Below are positions 55,101 to 64,000 of a stretch of 64,000 nt of DNA, in pieces. The DNA lies in contig CAVZBF010000001.1 of the NCBI GenBank assembly GCA_963773465.1, forward strand, positions 992,001-1,056,000, read 5' to 3'. Made by a program: the position numbers and the translations under genes. Numbering within the stretch: the stretch's first letter is position 1; each line of letters begins with the position of its first letter. Source of the stretch: VBAS01 sp963773465 (GTDB taxonomy: Bacteria > Bacteroidota > Bacteroidia > Chitinophagales > Chitinophagaceae). The notes under the pieces were generated by a model that was given only the letters and a program-made list of their open reading frames with translations, had not been told where the DNA came from and did not search any database.

Positions 55101-57113
55101 ACTTGGATTACATCCGAGTGTAGTTCCAGTACCACCTGTAGTAATAACAGGAGCAGTTAAATCAGCAGTCCAGGTTACAGTGCGGGAAGCAGTAGCTGTG
55201 TTGCCACAAGCATCTGTTGCAGTCCAGGTTCTTGTTTGAGAACGTCCGCAACCATTGCTGCTAACTGTTCCATCGCTTGGTGCAGATACGGTTGGAACGC
55301 CACATGCATCAGTTGCAGTAGCAGTACCTAAAGCACCATTTATATCACCAGCTGATGGGTTACAACCAAGTGTTGTACCGGTACCACCTGTTGTGATAAC
55401 AGGAGCAGTGACATCAGCAGTCCATGTTACAGTACGTGATGCAGTAGCGCTATTGCCGCAGGCATCTCTGGCAGTCCATGTTCTTGTTTGAGAACGGCCA
55501 CAACCATTGCTGCCGACACTGCCATCACTTGAAGATACAGTTGGAACGCCACAGGCATCAGTTGCTGTTGCAGTACCCAAAGCACCATTTATATCACCTG
55601 CGGATGGATTACATCCGAGTGTTGTTGTTGTACCACCTGTAGTAATTACAGGAGAGCTTACATCAGCAGTCCAGGTTACTGTACGTGCTGCCGAAGCTGT
55701 AACACCACTGCAAGCATCTCTTGCAGTCCATGTTCTAGTTTGGGAACGACCGCAACCATTGCTGCTGACGCTACCATCACTTACGGTTATGGTCGGCGTA
55801 CTGCAGTTGTCAGAAGCCGAAGCAGTACCAAGCGCACCATTAATATCACCTGCAGATGGATTACATCCGAGTGTCGTTGTAGTGCCACCTGTCGTCAATG
55901 AAGGAGCAGTATTATCTGCGGTCCAGTTGATCACCTGTGTACAGGAGCTCATATTGTTACAAGCATCCGTTGCAATCCAGGTCCGGTTCATTGTTCTGTT
56001 GCAGCCAGTACTTTGTACAGGTCCGTCGGAAGAAACCGGGATAACTACTCCAGAGCAATTATCAGAAGCTGTTGCACCACTTGGAGGAGGTATCGTTGGA
56101 TTACATCCAAGGTTCAACGTATTTGGACACGCAATAACCGGAGCTGTTACGTCGAAACAAATATCTATATCAAAAGGATTAATAAAATCTTTAAGATCGG
56201 CTGTGTTGGAAGCCGAAGACTTTGTTTTTATAAATAAAGTTTGAAACGGAAGAGAACCGCATTCACCGGGAAGACCAGTACCGCCAATAAGAGCAGTTAG
56301 GTCAATCGCGCCTTCAACAAATTGCAAAGGCTGATAGGTGGTTTCACCGAATGCCCCGCAAGGCACATTAATTTCGCCCGCGTTAGCAGCGGCAAACGCT
56401 GTACCCGGGGCCGGCGTAATGCTAAAATAATCATAGCTGCCGGCTTCAGAACCTGGTTGCCATTGCTGATATTTTACTGTTGCGAATGAACCACCACCGG
56501 TGAACTCAAGCGTGATGCTGATATCACCAACAGTTCTGCCGTTGTGGGGACCAGTAGAAATAAATCCACCTGTCTCACCACCTGGATCAGTCGTTTTAGT
56601 GATAGAGTTCTGGTAAAACTCAAAATCGATGTAGCTTGTACCATTTGTGGAAAAACGGTCACCAGAGATTGCCAACCAAATATGGTTGTCAACCGGGTTC
56701 AATGCAATAAACACCATAGCGGTGTTGATATCATCTTTTGCAGGTGGCTTTCCCGTCCTCCAACCCCAATCATTGGGATTATCGTTAAGCTTATTACCAC
56801 CGTCAAAGATTTGATCGTTTGTCTGATCATTATAGGGATCGATCAAACGATACGCCAGTGGAACTAATGCCACGCAGGTATTGGTGAAAACCGTATTGGT
56901 TGCACCACCGGGGCCAGGTAGCCAGTCACCGGCAGCTCCTTGCCGTTGAACAAAGCCATCAATTGCCATCGGCCCGGGAAAATTTGGAAGAGCCTGCATA
57001 GGCGCATTACCTGCCTGCCCAAAAGATAAGGTACTAACTAAGGTAGTACAGATCAAAGTGAATAGCCGCAGTAAATTCCATTTACAGGACGGCTGGTCCA
57101 TGTTTTGTTTCAT
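52140..57113 (-). CDS. Giant HYR-repeat secreted surface protein, copy 1
   Basis: 1,657 residues from ATG 57113 (TTG 57119 is also open). Signal peptide ends near STLSFGQ. A 300-residue unique N-domain follows (GDWLPGPGGATNTVFTNTC). Then come 12 HYR-like repeats of about 83 residues (249-252 bases each); ten share CNPSAGDINGALG, DACGVPTVSSSDGSV and QTRTWTARDACGNT, and the first and last are divergent. A Cys-rich CTYTQGAYGTDGG domain and a C-terminal region with YPNPYQENFSLKVNSPV, a T9SS-type sorting module, complete it. The repeats are probably extracellular beta-sandwiches, giving an adhesin or surface stalk (inference). Near-identical repeats imply recent gene conversion or expansion. Confidence 0.85.
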   Translation of the reverse strand: MKQNMDQPSCKWNLLRLFTLICTTLVSTLSFGQAGNAPMQALPNFPGPMAIDGFVQRQGAAGDWLPGPGGATNTVFTNTCVALVPLAYRLIDPYNDQTNDQIFDGGNKLNDNPNDWGWRTGKPPAKDDINTAMVFIALNPVDNHIWLAISGDRFSTNGTSYIDFEFYQNSITKTTDPGGETGGFISTGPHNGRTVGDISITLEFTGGGSFATVKYQQWQPGSEAGSYDYFSITPAPGTAFAAANAGEINVPCGAFGETTYQPLQFVEGAIDLTALIGGTGLPGECGSLPFQTLFIKTKSSASNTADLKDFINPFDIDICFDVTAPVIACPNTLNLGCNPTIPPPSGATASDNCSGVVIPVSSDGPVQSTGCNRTMNRTWIATDACNNMSSCTQVINWTADNTAPSLTTGGTTTTLGCNPSAGDINGALGTASASDNCSTPTITVSDGSVSSNGCGRSQTRTWTARDACSGVTASAARTVTWTADVSSPVITTGGTTTTLGCNPSAGDINGALGTATATDACGVPTVSSSDGSVGSNGCGRSQTRTWTARDACGNSATASRTVTWTADVTAPVITTGGTGTTLGCNPSAGDINGALGTATATDACGVPTVSAPSDGTVSSNGCGRSQTRTWTATDACGNTATASRTVTWTADLTAPVITTGGTGTTLGCNPSAGDINGALGTATATDACGVPTVSSSDGSVSSNGCGRSQTRTWTARDACGNTSTAARTVTWTADVTPPVITTGGTTLTLGCNPSAGAIDAALGTATATDACGVPTLSSSDGTVVTTSCGRNQTRTWTARDACGNTATASRTVSWSLDPNPPGIVAGGTTTTLGCNPSAGDINGALGTATATDACSTPSISSSDGPVGSNGCGRSQTRTWVAIDGCSGLTATASRTVTWTADVTPPVITTGGTGTSLGCNPSAGDINGALGTATATDACGVPTVSAPSDGTVTSDGCSRSQTRTWTARDACGNTSTASRTVTWTADVTGPVITTGGTTTTLGCNPSAGDINGALGTATATDACGVPTVSSSDGSVSSNGCGRSQTRTWTARDACGNTSTASRTVTWTADVTGPVITTGGTTTTLGCNPSAGDINGALGTATATDACGVPTVSSSDGSVSSNGCSRSQTRSWTARDACGNTSTASRTVTWTADVAAPVITTGGPSTSLGCNPSANDIGAALGTATATDACGVPTVSSSDGSVSSNGCGRSQTRTWTARDACGNTATASRTVTWTADVTRPVFVTTPASVDIACDAPIPTAALPTASDACSTPTVTQTGTTDNAADCGTGFGRVVTRTWTARDACGNTATYTQTVRVACCPKVFCTYTQGAYGTDGGKMCDGENGGFSTEEFINAILANWGGSFSVGKPGHSVIVNSAQCVLDKLPGGGPARELVAGDVNLCNFTPLQPNGGVRNILLAQTVTLGLNLGIENSLLGGFVLQAGELATADLVEGCGGETPEVRVCHYNVLAPYNLISVENEYTYRTFTQEVIDAIPGANTVANLFELANRALADVDGVDGSEGGASLDAINQAVSSVNEVFDGCRAFIGWNVSRCPAIDPTPGDGRVAPTTAAPELVVTPYPNPYQENFSLKVNSPVSGQATIGFYTIDGVKIGELKRDVVSFRDVWVPFNVPAVYRTRIVYTVAVGTHHAKGIVLSPNEP

Positions 57114-57896
57114 AAACAATTTGTGGTTTAAAGAAATATTTAATTACTCGCACTTAATACACGCTAATCAGAAGCAATAAGCCCAGTCCCTTCCGTGGGT
57201 GCTCAAGTAATTTCCAAGGGGGTGTGGAAGAAAGTGATCTTCAATGTGAGTCGGAGGATTGGTGGTGATTACAGAAGAAATTGGATAAAAAAGTTCGAAA
57301 CGAAAAACTAAGATAGATTGTTTTTTTAATATACAAAGAAATTTACTAAGTTTTTTTTCAGATAATGTTATGGTTATCAGTCGTAAAACTACGATTTAGA
57401 ATCTCGTGATAACATTGATGGCAATAATTATCACCTGCAAAACGTTGCGATGCGTTGTCAACATGTACAATTCTTTTATTAAAGCTGATTATTTCTGATC
57501 AAGTTTAAAAATTGCGAAGTGTGATGAAGAATTATTTTCTAATGCAGCAAAATGTGAATGAAATGGTTTGGTGAGGTAAAGAGTAACTGTTGTTGATTGG
57601 ACGTTACCGTTAGCATTATCTTTTACTCTTGTTCGCGATACAAACGGGACAAGCTTTGATACAAACATCCTTCTTTAATCTTTCCCTTGCCATTGCTGGT
57701 GTGCTTTTCTTTCTTTTGTACAAGCAAAGAAAGAACATAAAACGAAAAGAAAGCGCTTGCAGTATTTAGAGCCGGCACGAAGCTGATCTTTGGTCCAAAG
57801 ATTTAACCATTATAGAGTTTTCTAAATGGCCAATTCGCCAGAGGGAAATTTCAATTTAGATGAATGATTTATTTCGAATTCGCATTGTGCAGGATA
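57114..57896. other. Leader and intergenic region between copy 1 and VCBS lipoprotein
   Basis: This 783-base gap contains the long leader of copy 1 (about 195 bases from the predicted -7 box to ATG), its promoter, and, further right, the hairpin-capable CTTTCTTTTGTACAAGCAAAGAAAG (57710-57734). No coding frame is convincing. The first 330 bases are homologous to 63613-63900 upstream of copy 2, so the duplication included regulatory DNA. Confidence 0.65.
57308..57336 (-). promoter_or_regulatory. Predicted promoter of HYR copy 1
   Basis: On the minus strand TTG (57334-57336), an 18-base spacer with A7 and TATCTTAG (57308-57315), 7 of 8 matches to TAnnTTTG. The same spacing and surroundings occur upstream of copy 2, which supports it. 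Confidence 0.6.
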
Positions 57897-59118
57897 TCAT
57901 TTACTGAGTAAAATTGAAATAGTATTGTCCATATTATTGCAAACAACTATATCTGCTTTACCATCATTGTTAAGATCTGTAATTGAAATTCCCTTGGGAT
58001 GATTTCCCACAATAATTACCGAGCTTAATAAGACAGTTCCGTTCCTGGCCATCAGGAAAAGATATATTTTATTGCTGTCATTATCTGATGTTACAATATC
58101 ATTTACACCATCCGCATTTATATCACCTATTGCAATACGCGAAGGAATTTTTCCTGCTTCAAACGGCGATCCTTTCATTGTGGTAAATTTTCCTGAACCA
58201 TCCCCAAGTAAAACAGTCAGCCCGTTTTTTCCCTCCCCTGTGCCATACTCCCCGGAGAATTAATGATAGCAAGATCAGGATTGCCATCAGCATTTATATC
58301 TCCTATTGCAATGGAAAAAGGATTATCGCCACAAGTAAATGGTGAGCCTGGCGCTTCATCAAAATTTCCTTTGCCGTTAGATAAAAGTACTGTGGCATTA
58401 TTACCTTCTGTATTTGTAGTAACAATATCGTCTGCATCATCATTATTTATGTCTGCAACACGAAGTCTTTGATACGGACGTTTACCAACTTTAAAAAATG
58501 TTCCGGGTGTTTTAAAAATATGAAGGCTATCTCCAAAAAGAATTTCCACCTGGTCATTACCCCAACTATCGGTAACAAGATCCACACCTGCCGTCATTAT
58601 TAAAATCTCCTGTTGCAATCCCATGCGTATGCGGTATTCCTTAACGATGAAATGGCGAGCCCGGTGCACTAGTAAAATATCCTTTTCCATTTCCCAATAA
58701 GACAGTTAGATATTTTTTTTCGTGATTGGCAAATGCAAATCAAGATCACCATCTTTATTAAAATCGTTAATGGAAATGTCGTTAGGGATCGGGCCGGCAA
58801 AAAAAGGTGATCCTGCACTTCTTTAAATTTCCCTTTTCCATCACCAAGCAGAACAGTAACGCTACTGTCTGTTTCGCTTGTTATCACAAGGTCAGCGAAA
58901 TTATCATTATTAAAATCTGCCGCTTCCACGCTTCCGGGAGAATTGCCAACAGTAATTTTTGTTGAATCTGACGAGACAATAGTATTTTGAAAAGATGCAT
59001 TATTTGTTTGTACACAACTGCTGAGGAAAATCGTGTAAGCAGAAAAAATCAATGCCGATATTGTTATCATTGGGTTTGTTTTATTTTTTTTAATCAATTC
59101 TTTATTTAAATTTTTCAT
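57897..59118 (-). CDS. VCBS/FG-GAP repeat lipoprotein (frameshifted)
   Basis: Three called pieces plus third-frame stretches join to about 400 residues. The N-terminus MKNLNKELIKKNKTNPMITI leads to a lipobox (IFLSSC). The body has FG-GAP/VCBS repeats with calcium-loop-like motifs: ADFNNDNFADLVITSETDS, VADINNDDADDIVTTNTEG, IGDINADGNPDLAIINS, IGDINADGVNDIVTSDND and DLNNDGKADIVVCNN. These repeats form a seven-bladed propeller in integrin-like surface proteins. Breaks are near 58850, 58680, 58600 and 58200. The gene lies between the two HYR proteins; a linked role at the cell surface is possible but unproven. Confidence 0.7.
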
Positions 59119-59330
59119 TGTAAAAATAGAACCGCGGAATTGACTGAAAGAATTTGTTACACGTTAGGTCATCTTTCCCCGACGAACTGCCGGGTTAATT
59201 TTTTAAATACATCTTATTTGACAAGAAGTATCATTTCAATTGCGCCGATCGTAAGATAACGACACGAGTTGCCGGAATGCAGACAATGACTGTATAAATA
59301 ATTATCACATTGAATTGAAGCACTTATTTA

Positions 59331-59669
59331 TTATGCAAGCAATTCCTTTGCCTTTTCCCTGATTACATGTGCAATCTTATTGCGAAAAAGAAAGACCGCA
59401 AATGGAAGTTTAGAATCTATTTCAATGCGTGAAGGATGGACAGTTAATGAACCCGAAACTGAAAAACCAAAGACTGTAAACTGAAATATGCAAGTTTCGT
59501 TTTGCCAGTCTTCTTTTATGCCAGACACTTTATCTTTCTGCTCATGTTTTAATTTGGTAAGAGAATTTTTAATACGTGATAAAGCTTCCTGCTGGTGAAG
59601 TTTGTGAGGTGCGCTTAATTTGAATGATCTCATTAATTCCAGTTTTTGATCAGGTACTTCCAAAATCAT
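59331..59669 (-). CDS. Polyhydroxyalkanoic acid system (PHA_gran_rgn) family protein
   Basis: 112 residues, or 100 if started at ATG 59633 (MRSFKLSAPHKLHQQEALSR), which fits the family better. The pattern is H-K-L-x4-A-x6-L, then IKEDWQNETCIFQFTVFGFS, VSGSLTVHPSRIEIDSKLPF and FLFRNKIAHVIREKAKELLA, which matches the small domain found with PHA granule genes. The molecular role is unknown. No PHA synthase or phasin is in the window. It stands alone between the two surface protein genes, with 200 bases to the next gene on either side. Confidence 0.75.
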   Translation of the reverse strand: MILEVPDQKLELMRSFKLSAPHKLHQQEALSRIKNSLTKLKHEQKDKVSGIKEDWQNETCIFQFTVFGFSVSGSLTVHPSRIEIDSKLPFAVFLFRNKIAHVIREKAKELLA

Positions 59670-59721
59670 TCCTGAAAGGAAAATTTTTATCAGTAACTAT
59701 TTCATAATCCCAAAATGCAAA

Positions 59722-59754
59722 CAAAAAAATCCCCCGGTGAACCAGGGGATTTGA
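59722..59754 (-). terminator. Terminator of second HYR protein gene
   Basis: On the minus strand AAATCCCCTGGTTCACCGGG followed by GGATTT and a run of T residues makes a strong hairpin just beyond the stop of the gene to its right. Confidence 0.8.
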
Positions 59755-59781
59755 ATATATCTGAGTTTTTCTATAACCAGA

Positions 59782-62700
59782 TCAGTTAGGGCTTAAAACA
59801 ACACCTTTTGCATTGTATTGACCGACTCCAACAGTATACATGATTCTTGTTCTGTAAATCGCGGGTACATTAAATGGACCCGGTACACTCCTGTTGGCGA
59901 CAACACTTTCCTCCTGTGCTGCTGAAGGAGTAATTCTGCCATCACCAGGTGTTGGATCGATTGCAGGACACCTTGAAACATTCCATCCAACAGTGATCTT
60001 ACAATTATCGAATACTTCATTTACAGAAGACACTGCATTATTGATCGCATCCAGCGAAGCACCACCCTCAGAACCTACAACGCCATCAACGTTAGCCAAT
60101 GCCCGGTTTGCAAGTTCATACAGGTTAGCTACTGTATTAGCGCCAGGAATTGCATCAATCACTTCCTGTGTAAATGTTCTGTATGTGTACTCATTCTCTA
60201 CGCTGACCAGGTTAAACGGAGCCAATACATTGTAATGGCATACACGAGTTTCAGGTGTATCATCACCACAACCAGTAAGCGGATCTTGTGTAGCTAATTC
60301 GCCAACCTGCAGAACGAAACTACCGAGCTGTGAATTTTCAATACCGAGGTTCAGACCGAGTGTGATTGTTTGAGCTAATAGGATGTTCCTCACACCACCG
60401 TTTTGTTGCAGCGGAGTAAATACGCAGAGGTTAATATCACCGGCAACCAGTTCTTTAGCAGGACCACCGCCAGGCAATTTGTCGAGCACACACTGTGCAC
60501 TGTTAACAAGTACTGAATGTCCTGGTTTACCAACAGAAAACGATCCACCCCAATTTGCGAGAGAATTAGTTATAAACTCCAAAGTAGTGAATCCGCCATT
60601 CTCACCATCGCACATTGTACCTCCTTCAGTTCCGTATGCACCCTGAGTGTAAGTACACAATCCGGCAGGGCAGCATCTCACTCTGATTGTTTGTGAGCAG
60701 GTAGATGTATTGCCGCAGGCATCACGGGCTGTCCAAGTTCTTGTTACAACCCTGCTGAATCCGGTTGCGCAATCTGCTGCATTGTCAGCAGAACCCGTTT
60801 GAGTTATCGTTGGTACGCCGCATGCATCAGTTGCCGATGGTGCCGATGCTGAAGGAATAGCAGTACCACAATCCAGATCAACGCTAGCCGGGCATGGTGT
60901 AAACACAGGCGGAGTAACATCAACCGTCCAAGTTGTTGTACGGGATGCAGTAGAAGTATTACCGCAAGCATCTCTTGCCGTCCATCTTCTTGTTTGAGAA
61001 CGTGAACAACCATTGCTGGTTACTGAACCATCACTCACAGATACTGTAGCGACGCCACAAGCATCAGTAGCAGTAGCAGTACCAAGGCAACTATTTATAT
61101 CACCTGCAGAAGGGTTGCATCCAAGTATAGCGCACCCGCCAGTTGACAACACCGGAGCAGTAAAATCAGCGGTCCATGTTGTGCTGCGCAAAGCCGTAGC
61201 AGTATTACCACAGGCATCTCTTGCTGTCCATGTTCTGGTCTGTGATCGGAAGCATCCATCACTTGTTACCGGTCCATCACTTGATGTTAATGTTGGGTTA
61301 CCACATACATCACTTGCACTAGCCGTGCCAAGTGCCGTATTTATTTCACCAGCCGTAGGATTGCAACCAAGTATTACCTGAATTGTAGGATTGACAGTGA
61401 TAACAGGAGGTGTAATATCAGCAGTCCATGTTACAGTACGGGAAGCAGTAGAAGTATTGCCGCAACCATCCCTTGCAGTCCAGGTTCTGGTTTGAGAACG
61501 AGCGCAACCGTTGCTGCTAACACTACCATCACTTGAAGAAAGAGTTGGAGTACTGCAAGCATCAGTCGCAGTAGCTGTACCCAATGCACCATTTATATCA
61601 CCACCAGATGGGTTACAACCAAGAGTTGTACCGGTACCGCCGGTTGTAATAACCGGGGGAGTGCTTTCTGCAGCCCAGTTTGCCGTACGTGAAGCTGTAG
61701 AGGTATTGCCGCAAGCATCTCTTGCAGTAAATGTTCTTGTTTGAGATTGCTGGCATCCGTTCGTTGTAACAGGACCATCAGTTGCGCCGATTATAGTAGC
61801 ACCACCGCATGCATCCGTTGCTGAAGCGGTTCCGAGTGCAGCATTAATGTCGCCGGCAGTTGGGTTACAAAGGCTGATCGACGAGCCACCGGTATTAGTT
61901 ACCGGACCTGTGACATCGGATGTCCATGTTACAGTACGTGATGCAGTAGCTGTATTCCCGCAGGCATCTCTTGCTGTGAATGTTCTTGTTTGAGAACGGC
62001 CACAACCATTGCTGCCAATGCTGCCATCACTTGAAGTTACAGTTGGAGTAGCACATGCATCAGTTGCAGTAGCAGTACCCAAGGCACCATTTATGTCACC
62101 AGCCGAAGGATTACATGCAAGAGTTGTTGTTGTACCCCCAGCAGTAATTACCGGAGCAGTAACATCAGCAGTCCATGTGGCAGTACGTGATGCGCTCGAC
62201 GTGTTTCCGCAAGCATCTCTTGCAGTCCAGGTTCTTGTTTGAGAGCGACCGCAACCATTGCTGCTAACGCTGCCATCACTTTGGGTTATAGTCGGAGTAC
62301 TGCAGCCATCGGAAGCAGAAGCAGTACCGAGTGCAGCATTGATATCACCGGCGGATGGGTTACATCCAAGAGCCGGACCCGTACCGCCTGTTGAGATCGC
62401 AGGGCCAGTATGATCCTCGGACCAGTTGATCTGCTGATTACATGTAGACATATTGCCGCATTCGTCAATAGCGGTCCATCTTCTGTTCATACTCCTGTTG
62501 CAGCCACTGCTTAAGATGGGACCATCAGAAGAAACAGGTATAACAGTTCCATCGCAATTATCTGTAGCAATTCCACCATTCGGAGGAGGAGGCGTTGCAT
62601 TACATGCAAGGTTCAAGGTTGGAGGACATGTAATAATGGGAGCTGTCACGTCGAAGCATATATCTATATCGAAAGGCGAAATAAAATCTTTAAGATCGGC

Positions 62701-63606
62701 AGTTTTTTCTGCAGAAGATTTTGATTTTATAAATAAAGTTTTAAATGGAAGAGAACCGCACTCACCAGGAAGACCAGTACCACCAATAAGAGCAGTAAGA
62801 TCAATAGCACCTTCTACAAATTGCAGAGCTTCATAAGTTGTAGAACCAAATGCACCGCAAGGCACATCGATTGCACCTGCATTAGCAGCGGCAAATGCTG
62901 TACCCGGGGCCGGAACAACATCGAAATAATCATAGCTGCCGGCTTCAGAACCTGGTTGCCATTGCTGGTATTTCACTGTTGCGAAAGAGCCACCACCTGT
63001 ATATTCAAGCGTGATGCTTATATCACCAACAGTTCTTCCACCATGCGGACCAGTCGAAACAAATCCACCTGTAGTCGGCCCACCAACTTTGGTAATACTG
63101 TTTTGATAAAATTCAAAATCCAGGTAGCTGGTACCATTGGTAGACATACGGTCACCCGATATTGCCAACCAAATATGGTTATCAACGGGGTTCAATGCAA
63201 TAAACACCATGGCGGTGTTGATATCATCTTTTGCAGGAGGCTTTTGACTTCTCCAACCCCAATCATTGGGATCGTCGTTAAGTTTATTACCACCATCAAA
63301 GATGTCATCGCTCACCTGATCGTTAAACAGATCAGTCAAGCGATAAGCAAGTGGCACTAATGCAACGCAGGTATTGGTAAAAACCGTGTTGGTTGCACCA
63401 CCAGGGCCTGGCAGCCAGTCACCAGCAGTTCCTTGCCGTGTAACGAAGCCATTAATAGCCATTGGTCCGGTAAAATTTGGAAGAGCTTGCATGGGCGCAT
63501 TGCCTGCCTGTCCGAAAGATAAGGTACTAACCAAAGTAGTACAGATCAAAGTGAATAGCCGCAGTAAATTCCATTTACAGGACGGCTGGTCCATGTTTTT
63601 TTTCAT
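59782..63606 (-). CDS. Giant HYR-repeat secreted surface protein, copy 2
   Basis: 1,274 residues from ATG 63606. The signal peptide and first 300 residues are nearly identical to copy 1 (QPSCKWNLLRLFTLICTTLV). It has eight HYR-like repeats, of which the first and last are divergent; the six inner ones vary more than in copy 1 (CNPTAGDINAALG, CNPSGGDINGALG, CNPTAGEINTALG). The CTYTQGAYGTEGG domain is present. The C-terminus keeps GPFNVPAIYRTRIMYTVGVG but has lost the roughly 45-residue segment with YPNPYQENFSLKV, the apparent sorting module of copy 1. It may use another route, or be non-functional as a surface protein. Both genes share leader and promoter. Confidence 0.85.
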   Translation of the reverse strand: MKKNMDQPSCKWNLLRLFTLICTTLVSTLSFGQAGNAPMQALPNFTGPMAINGFVTRQGTAGDWLPGPGGATNTVFTNTCVALVPLAYRLTDLFNDQVSDDIFDGGNKLNDDPNDWGWRSQKPPAKDDINTAMVFIALNPVDNHIWLAISGDRMSTNGTSYLDFEFYQNSITKVGGPTTGGFVSTGPHGGRTVGDISITLEYTGGGSFATVKYQQWQPGSEAGSYDYFDVVPAPGTAFAAANAGAIDVPCGAFGSTTYEALQFVEGAIDLTALIGGTGLPGECGSLPFKTLFIKSKSSAEKTADLKDFISPFDIDICFDVTAPIITCPPTLNLACNATPPPPNGGIATDNCDGTVIPVSSDGPILSSGCNRSMNRRWTAIDECGNMSTCNQQINWSEDHTGPAISTGGTGPALGCNPSAGDINAALGTASASDGCSTPTITQSDGSVSSNGCGRSQTRTWTARDACGNTSSASRTATWTADVTAPVITAGGTTTTLACNPSAGDINGALGTATATDACATPTVTSSDGSIGSNGCGRSQTRTFTARDACGNTATASRTVTWTSDVTGPVTNTGGSSISLCNPTAGDINAALGTASATDACGGATIIGATDGPVTTNGCQQSQTRTFTARDACGNTSTASRTANWAAESTPPVITTGGTGTTLGCNPSGGDINGALGTATATDACSTPTLSSSDGSVSSNGCARSQTRTWTARDGCGNTSTASRTVTWTADITPPVITVNPTIQVILGCNPTAGEINTALGTASASDVCGNPTLTSSDGPVTSDGCFRSQTRTWTARDACGNTATALRSTTWTADFTAPVLSTGGCAILGCNPSAGDINSCLGTATATDACGVATVSVSDGSVTSNGCSRSQTRRWTARDACGNTSTASRTTTWTVDVTPPVFTPCPASVDLDCGTAIPSASAPSATDACGVPTITQTGSADNAADCATGFSRVVTRTWTARDACGNTSTCSQTIRVRCCPAGLCTYTQGAYGTEGGTMCDGENGGFTTLEFITNSLANWGGSFSVGKPGHSVLVNSAQCVLDKLPGGGPAKELVAGDINLCVFTPLQQNGGVRNILLAQTITLGLNLGIENSQLGSFVLQVGELATQDPLTGCGDDTPETRVCHYNVLAPFNLVSVENEYTYRTFTQEVIDAIPGANTVANLYELANRALANVDGVVGSEGGASLDAINNAVSSVNEVFDNCKITVGWNVSRCPAIDPTPGDGRITPSAAQEESVVANRSVPGPFNVPAIYRTRIMYTVGVGQYNAKGVVLSPN

Positions 63607-64000
63607 AAACAATTAGTGGTTTAAGAATATTTAAAACTATTTAATACGACTTTGGTACTAATCAGAGGCAATGAGTGTAGTCACTTCAGGGGGTGGAGGA
63701 AATTCTCAATTGGGCAGTGGAAAAAATAATTTTCATGAGGGGTGTGATCGGTGGTAATTGTGAAGGAGATCGGATGGAGAAAAATTGAATTAGAAAACCA
63801 AGTTAAGTTGTTTTTTTATCTTCCAACCATTTTACTAAATTTTTATTCAGAATAAGGTTATGGAACAACTCGTAAACCTACGATGCAACATTGAGCAATT
63901 ATATTTTGATACCATTATACATTGATTCTTCATTTATACTTTACATCCGGTTTTTATTTTATCGTGATATAAATCGTTTGTGATTCCAAATGCCGGGCGA
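63607..64000. other. Leader region upstream of HYR copy 2
   Basis: About 390 bases without a gene up to the right edge. The part to about 63900 is homologous to the leader of copy 1. No further gene start is visible before the window ends. Confidence 0.6.
63798..63826 (-). promoter_or_regulatory. Predicted promoter of HYR copy 2
   Basis: On the minus strand TTG (63824-63826), 18 bases and TAACTTGG (63798-63805), aligned exactly with the promoter of copy 1. The leader to ATG is about 192 bases. Confidence 0.6.

Noticed and set aside
53506..55491. Regularly spaced plus-strand open frames of 77-78 codons opposite the HYR gene
   Set aside because: They recur every 249-252 bases exactly with the repeat units and are antisense shadows of a biased coding repeat, without leaders or independent signals.
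52876..55491. Period-250 repeats resembling a CRISPR or satellite array
   Set aside because: The period and sequence are fully explained by in-frame HYR repeat units; there are no short spacers or cas genes.

Overview
The window looks like a chromosomal segment of a Bacteroidota bacterium, most likely in or near the family Chitinophagaceae (placement inferred). Coding density is high and GC is moderate to low. Leaders are AT-rich with few Shine-Dalgarno sites, and promoters of the TTG-N18-20-TAnnTTTG type can be found. Protein families are typical of the phylum: T9SS-style secreted proteins, a two-component propeller kinase with a LytTR regulator, DUF2147, DUF4136 and PepSY-like secreted proteins, and Omp85/kinase-like fusions. 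No rRNA, CRISPR array or transposase gene was seen.

Layout. 0-4.7 kb: a gene cut by the left edge, a tryptophan-rich secreted protein, a membrane class III cyclase homologue with substituted catalytic positions, a UbiA-like membrane enzyme and a DUF2147 protein. 4.8-14.5 kb: a leftward tripartite efflux locus (TolC-like channel, DUF4136 lipoprotein, PepSY-like protein, adaptor, RND pump) followed by a kinase-like/Omp85 outer-membrane protein. 14.6-19.9 kb: an HXXEE membrane protein, a LytTR response regulator and its very large propeller/GAF/LytS-type histidine kinase. 20.8-24.1 kb: a small integrated element with an excisionase-like HTH protein, small unknown proteins and a large serine recombinase; the recombinase frame runs through a host terminator into tRNA-Arg(ACG). 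24.2-30 kb: housekeeping and unknown genes (reductase, DUF1684, arginase, universal stress protein), with two long direct-repeat modules around one small secreted-protein gene. 30-33.6 kb: chromosome-condensation SMC, followed by a 217-bp inverted-repeat element. 34-52 kb: a surface-glycan type region with three GT2 glycosyltransferases, a methyltransferase, an LPG-synthase-type flippase, GT-C-like polytopic proteins and four TMTC-like membrane/TPR paralogues. 52-64 kb: two giant paralogous HYR-repeat surface proteins with conserved promoters, separated by an FG-GAP/VCBS lipoprotein and a PHA-granule-region protein.

A notable technical feature is a set of genes broken by many single-base frame changes (TolC, HXXEE, LytTR regulator, kinase, SMC, fourth TMTC paralogue, VCBS lipoprotein and others), while much longer neighbours are intact. 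All reading-frame pieces remain conserved and several shifts fall in homopolymer runs, so I favour sequencing/assembly indels over gene decay. Coordinates for those genes span all pieces.

No single locus clearly announces a new biological system. The best candidates for something under-described are the four-gene TMTC-like array beside the glycan cluster, the kinase-like/Omp85 fusion, the modular repeats that carry interchangeable palindromes, and the twin HYR adhesins, one of which has lost its apparent sorting domain.
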